Below the pieces are notes generated by a model, which did no database searches, was not told where the DNA came from, and saw only the letters and a list, made by a program, of their open reading frames with translations. Below, piece after piece: positions 10,967 to 22,407 of a stretch of 64,000 bases of DNA. A program made the translations under genes and the position numbers. Origin of the DNA: Symbiodinium natans (taxonomy: Eukaryota > Sar > Dinophyceae > Suessiales > Symbiodiniaceae); the NCBI GenBank assembly GCA_905221605.1, contig CAJNDS010000128.1, positions 126,001 through 190,000 of the forward strand, read 5' to 3'. Position 1 is the stretch's first letter. Each line of letters begins with the position of its first letter.

Positions 10967-11065
10967 GGACGACAATCGTGATCTCGGCTAGGCCCGGGCG
11001 TGGCCACGCTCGCATTTTGGACGACAATCGTGATCTCGGCTAGGCCCGGGCGTGGCCACGCTCGC
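10967..11065 (+). repeat. 47-bp exact tandem duplication, 52-bp period
   Basis: The segment starting GGACGACAATCGTGATCTCG at 10967 is repeated exactly from 11019; each copy ends in GGCCACGCTCGC. Only a 5-nt spacer separates the copies, so the duplication is recent. Confidence 0.85.
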
Positions 11066-11200
11066 CGTCCTCGAGACTCGAAACTGTCACCGCTTTTGGG
11101 CGTTTGGGCTCAGCCTATCACAACTGTAGACTCGAGTTTGTGAAAGGCGAAGCTGTCGTCGCTTTTGGACTGCTTGGGGTCTATGCCTTGCAGAATTTTC

Positions 11201-11491
<291 letters not shown>

Positions 11492-11503
11492 ACGACGACT
11501 TGA

Positions 11504-12018
11504 ATGCCGGAGGTGAATGGTAAGGCCTTGGATGGCTTCGGTAAGGCCGAGATCAAAGAGCTCATGCTGGGAAAGGTGCGCGTGTCGCTGCGTTGCGTGG
11601 CGCTGCATGTTCCAGTTTTACTGCTCTTTTCAAGCTTAGATCGGAATAGGCTGCCTTGGATGACCTCTTCTTCATCCAGCCTGATTTGGAAGCAGAGGTG
11701 CGCTTGTTGGTCGTGCTTGGGTTGTGGGTGCTCCGCAACTGACGGTGGTGACAAGGTGACTTTCGAGACGTGCTTCAGGGGCACGAAGCACCTTCACAAG
11801 GCTCAGCCGCCAGTACCGGGACAACTGCTCATCAGTGCACGCCATTGCACGTTGCTTTTGCTCCGCAGGTCAGCACAATCAGGACATCTGACTTTGACAA
11901 GGCGAGGCAAGATCTTCAAGCAGAGTTTGGTGGGTACCTGCACATGCCTGGTGCCAGTGCGACAGGGCATCAGATATGTCGATGAGCCGGTGACCGAAGG
12001 GCTCACGCAGCAATACGT
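11504..12018 (+). CDS. Four exons of an unrecognised gene
   Basis: Exons by frame and splice signals: about 11514-11575 (NGKALDGFGKAEIKELMLGK), 11650-11697 (AALDDLFFIQPDLEAE, 16 codons, phase 0 on both sides), 11869 to about 11929 (VSTIRTSDFDKARQDLQAEF) and about 11970-12018 (RYVDEPVTEGLTQQY, followed by a GTGAGC donor). Donors here are GT, unlike many neighbours. A following frame near 12045-12150 (DVFGIVGVPVGHRIMLDWNN) may be a further exon. The product is mixed helical; no domain is recognised. It starts just after the (CTA)n array, which probably lies in an upstream intron. Confidence 0.5.
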
Positions 12019-13031
12019 GAGCTGCCCAGGTGATAGGACGACGTATGCACGATGTGTTTGGCATAGTTGGTGTTCCCGTGGGCCACCGCATTATGTTGGA
12101 TTGGAACAACGTTCACAACAAGACAGCATACCAACAAGCAAGCTCTGAGTTCCTCTGTCTTGTCCGTGTCAATGTGGATTTTCCTGTTCTGGCCGGCTTA
12201 GGTAAAGTTTGCAGTTCCTTGCCACAAATAATGGAAAGTTGACTCGGTGCGTGCAGAACCATGCTCACCGGCGAACAATCAAACGAACCAGTTCTGCATC
12301 TCGTCCGGTCTTTCCCTCTACCCAAAAGCGCAAACGCGATGGATCAGTCCCATTCCGTTCCTCCACATGGCATCCGCCTTCTGCAAGATTGGGTCATCAG
12401 GCGTTGCAGGCACATGGCCCGAGTAGATCTTGTAGGGTTCTTCTTGCTCGACGTTCTCATGTGTTTTCGCCGTCTTCGGCACTTGTTTCTGATTTGCTCC
12501 AATGTCGCACTGCACCGCTGCAACACTGTATAGCACTGTGTGGTTAACTCGTTACAGGCACCGGAAGTATTAAGGAATATGATGATTTGCGGCAACATGC
12601 CATCCGAACTTTTATGACATGTGTGTAGCCCAATCCGCACGCATTGGCTCTGTGTAGAGAACGCCCGAGGAGATTTTTGGCGACATCGGCGTGACGTGAC
12701 TGCACACGAGCAACCCATGGTCTCACAGTCTCACGGTCTCGATTTCCATCATTCTCCATCCATTTTCCAACGACTCAAGGTCATGGCAATGACGCAGAAC
12801 CACATCGGAGAGGCCAAGCTGCACATCGGCATCGCAAGTTGCTTGCGCGCTCAGAAGATGTTGAGAGGCCTTAGCCAGGACTGGCTCTCCACGCGTTACT
12901 CGCTGGCTACTCCCGGACAGAGCCTTCGAGCCACGGCTCATGCTGGCGGCTCAATGCACATCCGTGAAGCGGTACAACAAGATTTGAGAAAAGACTCGCC
13001 TGACACCCTGCACTTCTGCTTAGGGTCATAT
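12019..13031. other. Region with open frames, no supported gene
   Basis: The + frame 12621-13061 is open for 146 codons but has no motif and crosses plausible intron sequence. Nothing else is supported. Confidence 0.3.
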
Positions 13032-13113
13032 ATGTGCGGCCCGGAAGCTACGCAAGCGTAGCTTGGCGGCAGATCAACTTCTCGAGACTTACTTCCGCGC
13101 GGAACCTGAAAGT
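13032..13113 (+). CDS. Possible exon of unknown protein
   Basis: One frame reads RKLRKRSLAADQLLETYFRA, then EPEST and a stop. The composition is coding-like (charged helix), and a second coding-like segment follows near 13117-13190 (EVIGEGSAVEKAGG). No domain is visible and the borders are uncertain. Confidence 0.35.
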
Positions 13114-13416
13114 ACCTAGTATCGGAGTGCAAGGAAGTCATTGGAGAGGGTTCAGCCGTCGAGAAGGCTGGCGGCACAATTCTTTTCCTGACTTCAACGG
13201 TGAAGCATTCTCTTTGTGTCGGGCACTCACCAACACATCACCGAGCTTGAGCTTGTGAAACGCACATTCAGATTCGTGTAACTGACAATGGCAGACACTC
13301 CCACTGGTTTTTGGAATCAGACAGCATTCTGAACAAAATATGCGCAGGTCATATCTACATGTGTTTAATGTATGTATTCTGTGACATAAACCTGACATTG
13401 GCAATACCTTGGCCTC

Positions 13417-16400
13417 ATGGTGGCCTCGGCCGTGCTGGTCACTGGCCTCCCGGGGTCCGGAAAGAGCGCGCTGCTGACGGAGCTGCTCGGCGACGGGAGG
13501 AATGGCACAATGCGAGCTGCCGACGCTTGGAGAGCTTGGAGCATTCAATATATCCAAGGATTTTTCATGGTTAGGTCGGTGAGAGTCCGGCGCCGCAAAC
13601 CTCTGAACTCACAGCTTAGGCTTAGAGTTGTCCTGAAGGCCTAGAGATCGCTTGAAAGATCAAGCTTCATTCCGAGCAGCAAGGTTTGCGTTCATCGCCA
13701 TGCGCGTGCCTTCGGCTTGGCCAGCCTCTGAGCCAGTCCTGCGAGTACATGCGAGTACTCTGTGAAGAGCGCTTTCCCAGAGAATCCGGTCATGGGACAT
13801 GGGGCTGAGGAGACCACGCCTTTGACAGTGGATACGCTGCACGGTCCCCAACATGCAGTCCAAGACTTCAAGAGGAGGCCGTTGCTGCTGTGAGGACTTG
13901 CCCATCACGTGCTTTGAATATTCGAGGCCTTGCGTGCACTACTCCGAGGTATTCGACTTTGGATCAGGACATGTTGGGCCCTCTTGCGCTGTGCCTTCGA
14001 ACGTCATTGCGTTGATCTGCTGAGCATGGCACAGTGTATTATGAGGATGCCTTTGCTGCTCTCCAGATGGCGATCTGGTTAGATTGCTGTCAGACCTGTG
14101 CTCCAGACAGTCGGAGCAACCAGCCTCAACCAGACCGTGCAAGTCCAAGTCGAGCATATAAGCCAAGCCAAGCTGAAATCCGCATTGCATTCATGTGTTT
14201 CAGATCAGGCTGAAGCTCTCACATCTTTTCATAGTTTCTTGGCAGCATCAGAGAACTTTGCAGGACTCTCTGTGTGTGCTCTGGGTGTCATCCTCGGTGA
14301 CTGGGCTTCTCGTTCTCCAGGAGACGACCGGTGTGGCAGATCCCAACCCCTTCGTCCGAGTTTTTGACAACGATGCCAGGTGGCAAGCAGGGGGGTGTCT
14401 GCAGATGTAACTTTGACTTTTGACAGCATCACCTCTTTGCATGACTCAGATGTCTTCCTGAAGGAGCTCTTTGCACAACACTTTGAATTGCGATCCGTTA
14501 TCTGTGTGGTGGACCTGCAGCGCGTTCAGAGTATCCTGAACGAGCCAAAGGATGGGCTTGGTTTCTTCAAAGTTTCTTCAACCTTCTAGACTCTTGTCAC
14601 TTGTCGGCTTGGCAATGTTCAGCAGGACTTGTAGATGTGACAGACTGCAGGACGCAGGTGCACCAGGGGCAGGACTGCCGACCATTCAGCATGGCAATGA
14701 CAGGCCACAACTCGTGCTCTTCGAACTTGGGTCGTCTTAGCTGGCTCATCTGCGATGCGTTGATGTAGCGGACCATGCTTTCATCATTGTCATCTTCACC
14801 AGCGCCATGCTGCTACGAGTTGAGCACGAGCGATTGCGTGACTAGGGACGCCCCGTTCCACAAGCAGCTATCACAAGAAACTTGCCGCCGGTCGAACCTG
14901 TAGACAACCAAAGCGTGTTCTCAGGCTCGAACTCGTCCGAAAGCAGCTGAAACAATTCTGCGCTTGTATCCTTTTCTGACCCTTGCAGCAGCATTCACCA
15001 CATCGAGATGCTTAATGCTTGCTTTCCAACATGAAGCGGCGCGTAAATACTTCAGCATTCTCGTTAGATTCAGGAATCAGACATTTTTAACAACAACCCG
15101 TAGAAGTCTGACATCATCTGACGATGCCCCAAGGGTTTGTGTTGGAGTGAGTCCAGCTGAGCAGAAGCCTGGTTTAATTTGCAGAACTGGCAGACTGCAA
15201 TTTACCCTGCAAGTTACTCTATTTCTTCTTGTATGGCAGGATCTCGAGGAATTGTTCAATTGAAGTGTGCAGACATTCTGGTCCTCAATCACGCGGATGA
15301 GCTTCGGAAAGAGTTGCATGACATGCAGATTCAGGGCAGTGTGCACGTGTCCCATGTCTTTCTTCACCTTGTGGAAAACCCTCAGTTCACTCCGGATGTG
15401 ACTCAAGGTTCACTACGGAGTCCAAAGAGACTCGTGTCCATGAAGTCCGAGACATTCTGCTGCAACGCACTGGAGACAACGAGGCTCCATCTGTCCTGGG
15501 CCCCTGCAGCTTCTGCAAACTTGGGACGCTTGTCTGTCATTTATGCGGGGCCTGGCTGAACAACGCTGGCATGATATGTGCTTGCAACAAATTCTGCAGC
15601 TGCGCTGGAGGCAGCAGGCACTGTCAGCAGTCTTCACAATTCCTCGATGTCGAGGTCATTCCAAGGTGCCGCAGGGTGTGAACTGAGCTGGTCTGCCAGA
15701 AGGAATCGTTAGACCGTTCCCATTGGTGCTTTTTGGGTTTGAGATCCGGCTCAATTTTGATTTTTTGCTTTTTGCTGTGTCCCTGTTGATGGCACATGCC
15801 TCATGTAGACACCAGGAGGCAAGAAGAGCAACTTCGGGATAGGATTTCGCGTCAGGACTCGGATCAACCTCAGGTACTTTTCACCGCAGGAAAGTGTTCG
15901 GATGAGCCTCGAGTTTGGGGTTCAGCGTGGGTTCAGGTCTTCGGGCGGTGCGGCACTGATCCAAACTAGTCTGCCTGATGGATCCTTTATCCTGACCCTG
16001 GTGGGCTTGAGTCTTGAGTGAGCTCAGATCCAAAACTCTGACCGGAAACATCGGCTGGCAATGGTTATGACGGTTATGATAAGAATTGAAAGCCTCTAAG
16101 TTCGGCAGGTTCCTCCAGAAGGCGGATGCTTGAGTGTGTGATGCATGGATCCCCACGAGGCAACCAGCTGCGCACTCCCAGCTCCTTCAAACTTCATGCG
16201 TCTTCGCAAAACAGTTCTTTCCGTTTGTGTTGTGTTGTCATGTGAAAACATGTAAAAGCATGGTTATATAACCATGAATATAAAGACAAATATAAGTCTA
16301 TATGTGTAATGTATTTGTGTCCGAGAGTTCCAACTCGGAAGCATGCGGAGTCTTTCCGCATGGACTTGCTCTCAAACCCGAGGCTGCGTTTCGGGCCTGG

Positions 16401-16815
16401 CCCAGGCCACGACGCCGCCTGCAGCACCGCCTGTCTCGTCCGGTCGAGGCTGGTGAGAACTAGATGCAACCAATTGCAACCACTTGCAACCACTTCGAAA
16501 GGATGTCCTAGTGGTGCTTCATTGGTCGTGCACTGCTAGGGGTGGGGTCTGCTTTGACGCCGCCCTGGCCATGTTGCAGCTTCTCTTGGACTCGGGGCAG
16601 GTGTGAGCCGAGCAGTCCGGAATCCATCCGAGTGCAAGCTGAGGGGACGGACTCTATGCCAGTTCCGGCTGTGTCTACATGAATCACAAGCGCATACCCC
16701 AGTCTTGCAGGCCTACCGCATTCAAGGCTACCTGTCCTTCCTCCCGAAAGACCTCGAAGCGGCTTCCGGGCCTGCTTGGCTGCATTGCGTCGCTTTGAAA
16801 GGGTTTGAAGTGTGA
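13417..16815 (+). CDS. CobW/G3E-family P-loop GTPase, multi-exon
   Basis: The signature elements appear in order on one strand. The Walker A motif GLPGSGKSALLTELL sits in an exon starting at ATG 13417. The family hallmark ETTGVADPNP is at 14321 (exon 14321-14379, ending in phase 2). An exon from 14427 continues with FLKELFAQHFELRSVICVVD, matching the CobW switch/CVVD strand. An exon from 15240 has KCADILVLNHADEL, the position of the guanine-specificity NKxD motif, here NHAD. An exon ending at 16600 (ALAMLQLLLDSGQ) is joined by a 110-nt GT-AG intron to 16711, which reads AYRIQGYLSFLPKDLEA and resembles the C-terminal RxKG strand. G3E GTPases deliver or insert metals (Zn, Co, Ni) using GTP. The exon after Walker A, carrying the metal-binding CxxC loop, was not located. 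The stop at 16813-16815 is tentative. Confidence 0.8.
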
Positions 16816-17481
16816 AAGGTGTTGCTTGATTTTATTGTCCAACACTGTCCAATGCCGAGTCTCAGATCAGCTGTGGACATCCATTATGCGAGTACTTTGT
16901 AAGACGCGATAAGACCCGGAAAGCCAGCAGTCTGCCAAACCCTCAAAGCCAGGGGGGACCCGCAAGTGTCTGCCTCCACATTTCCACCGCCGCTGCGAAG
17001 ACTATGGGCGCTGCCAATGGTCGTTGTGCAAGGTGCTTCCCATGAACTTGATTCAGGGTGGAGTGATACACATCACATGATGATCTCTGGCGCTCTGAAC
17101 TGGTCCAGATGAATTGGGTCCATGCATTTGAACCCATATTACCACAGTACCGCTTGGAGCATGACAGATTTCACCAGGGCTGAAAACGCGAATTGTTAAA
17201 TGAGACTGTTCAGGTCTATACCGAGGACAGCTTAGCATCAGGGCTGTGACCTCAGTCTCGGCACCTGGCAGCGCGCTAGAGACTGCGGAGAAGTCCGGGA
17301 TTCCGTGGCAGGCCGTCCAATCATGTCCAATGATGCCCAGTGGCTCTTTCCAAAGGGGAACGTCTACGATTGTTTCTGTTGTTATGTTTGCTGGATCCTG
17401 TCACTGTCAATATCTGTCAATTGTTTGTTCTTTCACTGCCAACGTCATGCCATCATCTGACATTACATGCCATCATATGCC

Positions 17482-17550
17482 ATCATGAATCATGACAGCT
17501 TCTCCGAGTGGCTCACATTCCTGAGCAGGAGACCGCTTTTGATTCTGCAG
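17482..17550 (+). CDS. Possible exon of unknown protein
   Basis: Starting at the ATG at 17482, MNHDSFSEWLTFLSRRPLLI continues to LQ at about 17550, where CTGCTGC follows. The amphipathic composition is coding-like but the boundaries are not proven. Confidence 0.3.
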
Positions 17551-17937
17551 CTGCTGCACCGTGGCTCTGTTGGATGCTTTTGCCTAGCAGTTGAATGTGT
17601 CCGAGCTGCGGGTTCTACGCCTCAGACACTTCGGCATTGTGCCAGACGTGTATCTGCCAACAAGGACAGGGGCGGCTGTAAGATTTTTATTTGCGGCGCT
17701 ACTCTTGATGAGACGGCTTTGATCTACTGGCTGCAATATACAGTTGTTGCTTCACTTTCCTACAAGAACGCAATGTTGAGATGAGGAAGGCTCAAATGCA
17801 ACATTGCGCCCAACATGGCTTTGAGGGCCCAGACGCTTGGCTCGAATGCCAGTATCCAGCGATGTCTGGCCCAGAATATCCCAGAATGCTGCGCGCCCTC
17901 TTGGTACCGTCTCTGGGGCAGTCTTTTGGTGCGAAAG

Positions 17938-18171
17938 GTCTGCAACTTGGAAGAGGCTTGGCCAGAAGCTGCTCGAGCTGCTTGTCTGCAGGACACTCTG
18001 CACTATAGTAGTGGGGGCGAGTCAAGCTGAAGAGCTGAAGAGGACTTCCCTTCTCTTCCTTAGGCCATGGATGCAATGGAGCAGTCAGTGGCAGCATTGA
18101 TTCGTCGTGGCATCGGTCCACTAGACGTGCGTGGCAAGGCAGCATTCACATCGAATCTCAGTGCACAGTGA
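17938..18171 (+). CDS. Two exons, alanine-rich helical protein, C-terminus
   Basis: Exon 17938-17991 (VCNLEEAWPEAARAACLQ, 18 codons) ends before a GA donor; exon 18064-18171 starts after CCTTAG and reads AMDAMEQSVAALIRRGIGPL, then DVRGKAAFTSNLSAQ and TGA. Both are phase 0, and the joined product is a continuous alanine-rich helix followed by a polar tail. No family is recognised. The last exon could instead be cut at CAG just before TGAGCG. Confidence 0.5.
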
Positions 18172-18344
18172 GCGATGTAGAAAAGCTGATTGCCAGATGA
18201 TGTCCTGTTGAAGAGAATAAGAGAGTCTGATAGAGAATGCCAGTCGGCGCGATGGTCCAACATCTTCGCGCCAGCGGCAGACAAAAACGCTTCAGCCAAA
18301 ACATGCCTAAAGATAGTATGGATAAAACAGAATGAGACATGGAG

Positions 18345-18391
18345 AGACAGAGTGGGCCAGAGTGGGCCAGAGTGGGGCAGAGTGGGGCAGC
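18345..18391 (+). repeat. Short tandem repeat (AGAGTGGGGC)n
   Basis: Four imperfect copies of a 10-mer, AGAGTGGGCC or AGAGTGGGGC, directly upstream of the next exon. Confidence 0.7.
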
Positions 18392-18408
18392 TGCATCCGA
18401 GCGCTGAG

Positions 18409-18859
18409 GCGACAGCGATAGCAGCGACAGCCGTTCCGTGGCGGAGGCCTTCGCGGCCGGCCTGGCCTTGGCCCTGGACGTCGCGCCTCCTTCGAGGACA
18501 AAGGAGGACGGAGTCCTAAGGGGCCCCTTAGGCCCTGAGGGGGTTTGAGTCCAATACGAGCATCGGACCAAACTGGTGTAGATCGCCACTGTGCGCAGCC
18601 CCGTTCCGATTCCTCTTCTGCATCTTCGTCGTTTTCGTCTGACCGAAGCTCGATTGCTAGATTGTGAGCTAAAGCCTGCGACATTCGTAGCTTTTGGTCT
18701 CGTACTACTCGCGAAATAAAACAAAAGCTGGAGTTGCAAGCAGAGGAGGCCGAGCTCCGGGAGTGCCGAGAGCTGCGCTGTTCCGGGCGCCGGCGGCCAG
18801 GACGACGAAGCCAAGTAACCGAAGCGGTGGAGGCGCTCGGCACGGAGTCAAAGAGTTGA
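18409..18859 (+). CDS. Exons of an acidic/coiled-coil protein
   Basis: Exon from 18409 (after GCTGAG) reads GDSDSSDSRSVAEAFAAGLA, then LALDVAPPSRTKEDG, to about 18520. A second exon from about 18674 reads a charged helix, REIKQKLELQAEEAELREC, followed by a basic patch (SGRRRPGRRSQ) and VTEAVEALGTESKS, stopping at 18857-18859. The opposite strand has a 193-codon open frame (18307-18888), but the + reading has the better helix pattern and splice signals. The function is unknown; whether the two exons are directly joined is not established. Confidence 0.45.
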
Positions 18860-19953
18860 GATGAATTGAGTCGGCTGTAGATGAACAAAGCCGTGAGCCT
18901 CCAGCGAGGCTTGCAGACCTTCAGTCCTTTGAGCTAGTGCCAGCAGGTGAGCTGGAAGCAAGATACTGGCGACATTTCAGCACCTCACAGCCGCAAGCAG
19001 TTTGTTGTTTGGTTTGTTGTTTGGAAACGGGACGGCGCAGCAGCAAAGACTCAGGTGTTTGCAGCTGGATCGGTGCCGGTGGTCATGCAGGAGAGACGAT
19101 GCGAGTAATTAGATGTTTCTCACAAACTCACCAGCCTCCTCTGCAAGGACTTGATGGGTTATGGCAGTGGCCTTCGCTACTGCACGAGCTCCGCCTGTAG
19201 TCCCTACATTCCCCTCGTGGTGGGCAGTCACTTCTTCGCAAGACGAGAGGGTTCACAGCCGGTATGCTTGACTACCATATCATCACAAAGACCCAAACAC
19301 TGTTGCGTTGCCTTGCATCCAGTGCTCCTTACTGTAGTACAAAAAGGGCAGTTGCCCTACATCGGCCCGGCCTGCTCTCCTCCCCGAGTGCTGTGCGCTT
19401 TTGGGGCTGTGCGCTTTTGGCCATGGCATGATCTGGCATGATCCCATATCATATGGTCGGTGGGTGAAGCGGTTTCTTTGTTTGCCGTGGTGTGCGCAGG
19501 CTTTCCGATTTCCGTCAGACGTTTGCATCGCGCTTTGCTGCATCACTCGTAGTCATGGATGCCCACCTGTCTTCAAGTCTTTTCATGGCTTCTCCAATCG
19601 CCAGACCAAGTGACTAACTCGGATTTCCATCCCAGCAAGCCTACCTTCGTCAATAATTTCCACAGCCCCGTTGCTGAGGTGAGGTTTTCTGCAAGCCTGC
19701 CTGAGGAGAGAGAAAAAGGTATGCGCCGAGTGAAACCTTGTGCGTTGACGAATGGCAAATCTGTTTTTGTGACTGGCGTGCATAACTTGACAGACTTTCA
19801 ACCGAGTGCAAACTGACAGTTCTCACCTCCATGGGAGCTTTGAGTGTAAGTACCGGGCTAGTTTGAGAGGTGAACGGGAAGCCCGTCCGAACGTTGAAGG
19901 ACCAAAGGGTTTGCTCGAGCTTGCGCTTGTGTCAAGATGTGTAGAGTGTAGGC
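18860..19953. other. No gene established
   Basis: Open frames at 19151-19441 (+) and 19283-19546 (-) overlap and have no recognisable content. A coding-like stretch near 19640-19720 (SKPTFVNNFHSPVAE) may be an isolated exon. Confidence 0.3.
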
Positions 19954-20330
19954 ATGACGGGAGCGTTGCTCTTTTCTTTGGTGGAGGACTTTCGTCGGGC
20001 TATGGTTCCGGACAATGCCACAGAGGAGGATGTCTGGACGCTGGAAACAGACTTGGGCATGCTCCTGGCCATGCCGTTCCAGGCCTGTGTGCACAGTGCT
20101 GTTACTGTACTATTATACGGTGCTGCTGCGAATTCTGCGTCGACCGGTAACCAGTAGCATATCCTAGCAGTAGAAGCGCAGCCAAGTGGTGAGGCAACCC
20201 TGTCCGCCCAGCTGGCCAACGGCGCTGCAGAGCCGTATCTTCTCACACCAGGCATCAAAGAGGCGTGAGGGTGACCTAGATCAGATTGAGTCTGGTGTGC
20301 TAGACTTGGTGTCATCACTACGAGTAGAGG
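19954..20330 (+). CDS. Two exons of an unrecognised acidic protein
   Basis: The segment from ATG 19954 reads MTGALLFSLVEDFRRAMVPD and continues NATEEDVWTLETDLGMLLAM to about 20082 (MPFQ), where a GC-type donor fits. A second segment from about 20270 reads GDLDQIESGVLDLVSSLRVE and ends near 20330 before GGTGAT. Both look like real acidic, helical protein. I do not recognise a domain, and the link between the two is an inference. Confidence 0.4.
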
Positions 20331-20756
20331 GTGATTCTGGGCACGGGTGCAGTGATGCGTCCGCGATGACACAAGCTGTGGCGCATTGACAGTTTTCATG
20401 GCTGATTGACCATTGATGGAAGCACCTTCCCATGTGATCGCAGCTGTTTTCACCAACAGTATATTCAAAAAAATTCAAAAAACATATCCTTGGCCAAGTC
20501 ATGACCGCTACTGACTGGCCGCCATAGCACATAACACACAGCCTGGAAAACCTAACCAAAGTACATGAGTTCTACTTGCAGTGCCTTGCAGTGACACGAT
20601 CATCGTGAACCAGCCTGCTTGATCCTACTTGCACCAAGCTGCACCCAAACCGCAGGTTCTTCTCTGCTAAGGCGATGTGGCCCTTCGATGCCTAGAGTTG
20701 CGCCAGAGATGGAAGAAGAGCCGCAGCCCCCTACCATCGAGGCAGCCCATTGCCAC

Positions 20757-20867
20757 GAGTTTTTGCCTCAAGTACTTGGATCACCTTTTTGGCTTCTGGG
20801 CAGAGGAGTCGTCGTCTTTTCAAATTGCTTTGGCCTCCCTGGCAGACTTGAGCTGCTTTGCTGCAGT
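20757..20867 (+). CDS. Exon of unknown protein
   Basis: The frame SFCLKYLDHLFGFWAEESSS continues FQIALASLADLSCFAA to about 20867. It is helical and coding-like. Borders are approximate and no family is recognised. A further coding-like fragment (LELRHRSLAEAIKKHG) lies near 20977-21025. Confidence 0.35.
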
Positions 20868-21092
20868 GGACATCAGTTGATGCATGCTTTCGACATGTGC
20901 CTTTCCTTTCCAATGGTATATACTGGACAAAACGTGCAGCCTTCAGAGACTTTCGCATGTCTTCAGGCCTGCAAGCTCTCTCGAACTCAGACATCGCTCA
21001 CTAGCCGAGGCTATCAAAAAGCATGGATAAGCTCGCATTCGGCGCCGAGCTTGGCCATGTATGGATCTGGAGGATGCTTCGCGTTCTGCACA

Positions 21093-21130
21093 GCGAGAGA
21101 GAGGGAGAGAGAGAGAGAGAGAGAGAAAGA
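21093..21130. repeat. (GA)n tract abutting spliced-leader relic
   Basis: An almost pure GA run ends directly at the first base of the spliced-leader relic. This is a simple repeat; the RERERE translation is an artefact. Confidence 0.8.
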
Positions 21131-21149
21131 GTAGCCATTTTGGCTCAAG
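21131..21149 (+). other. Dinoflagellate spliced-leader relic (19 of 22 nt)
   Basis: GTAGCCATTTTGGCTCAAG at 21131-21149 equals the last 19 nt of the conserved 22-nt dinoflagellate spliced leader, which is trans-spliced onto nuclear mRNAs. Genomic copies away from SL RNA genes are known as relics of mRNAs that were reverse-transcribed and reinserted. There is no Sm site or SL-RNA intron after it (the sequence continues AGTAGCGGTG, not a GT donor), so it is not an SL RNA gene. Confidence 0.85.
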
Positions 21150-21185
21150 AGTAGCGGTGTCCATTTTTAGGGGCTCTTTGGCGCC

Positions 21186-21805
21186 ATGCCGATCTGCAAC
21201 GCTGCAAACCTCACGAGACGTGGCGAAAATGTCGAATCCACCTACAAGATCGGGGTTGACAGCCAGGAGCAGATTGATGGCGATGCTGGCTGAGGAGACC
21301 ACTCCCTGGGGTGAATGCCCAACCCAGCCGACCCAAAGCCAACCAAGCCCCACTACCCCACCAACCGGCCAAGCCATTGGCACAACACCCGCCCGCAACG
21401 TCCCAGCCCACCAATGACGCCGGGGGAGACCCGTGGGACCCATGGAAAGATGCGCTGCAACCACCACCACAGCAAACCCACACTCACACCACCTCAACCC
21501 ATGGCAGGGGCATACTGAACAGTGAGCATCACTCAGAACCACGACCCGGACGACGACCCGTGGCACCCACAACACCGCCAACACCGGACCAGCAAACAGG
21601 CGGGGGGCCAGCGCACCTACCTAGCCACCCACCACCACAAGCAAGGCTGCCAACGGGAAACACCAACCCAGGAGAACCCCCCAGGACCAGAGCAATAAGA
21701 CGGGGCAAACGTGCACCTAGTGGCAATGTGGACACACCTGGCCCAAGCAGCAATACAAGTGGCGCTGCAAGCCCAACCCCATCCAACGCAGACGCAAGGG
21801 GGTGA
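21186..21805 (+). pseudogene. Probable retroposed transcript with proline-rich open frames
   Basis: Downstream of the spliced-leader relic, the first ATG (21186) opens MPICNAANLTRRGENVESTY and stops after 35 codons. An overlapping frame from about 21311 to 21805 is open, rich in Pro/Thr/Gln, and has a GDPWDPWKDAL motif. No intron signals interrupt this stretch, in contrast to the other genes here, which fits a processed, reinserted mRNA or an element ORF. The frame change suggests decay. I cannot name the parent gene; the proline-rich, DPW-containing stretch resembles low-complexity leaders of element proteins only in a general way. Confidence 0.45.
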
Positions 21806-22407
21806 CGTGCGCGAGCAGCCGCAGCAGCGACCGGAGGCCATCCCAACCGCGCCCAACATGGGGCCACCCCGAGCAACGCCGGGGCGGATCAGCCACACTC
21901 TCCCACCAGCCCCGATTACGGAGGTTACGGTTCCAAAAGTCAAGCGCTACCCCTTTGGAGGTATAGCGAGCTGTCAGGGTAGCACACCTGGGCAGATGAC
22001 CGCATAGCCGCTGGCCAGAGGTCTGACCCCATAGCTCTGATGGAGGCAGGTCTCCTCATTCAGAAGCAGGTGCTGGAAGGTGCTGTCCACTAGGCAAAGC
22101 ACTGGCGTGGGCGTTGCCTGGGAAGCGGATGGCGTCGTAGCCATTGCTGCAGCAAAAAAACTCTGTCAAACGGAGCTAGCTGCAGTGCTCAAAAGCTTTT
22201 TGAATGGACAGGATTCCCTCAAAAGGCTGGGGGCTAGAGGTCTAGGAGCTGCTGTCCTCGCGCTGGCTTGGCTATCCAATTATGGATCTTGAAGTCGCTT
22301 ACTCTGCTGCTCTCAATTGCGAGAGGTGCTGAGAGCAAAGAAGCTGAGAAGCTGTGCTTGGTAATTTGTAGGTTGTTATTCTGCTAGCAGGAGATTGCCT
22401 CTTTCGA

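Noticed and set aside
18307-18888. 193-codon minus ORF
   Set aside because: The + strand exons at 18409 and 18674 have better helix patterns, AG|G acceptors and a proper stop; the minus frame has no motif.
21131-21149. Spliced-leader match considered as an SL RNA gene
   Set aside because: No GT donor, Sm-like site or tandem unit follows the leader; a retroposition relic fits better.
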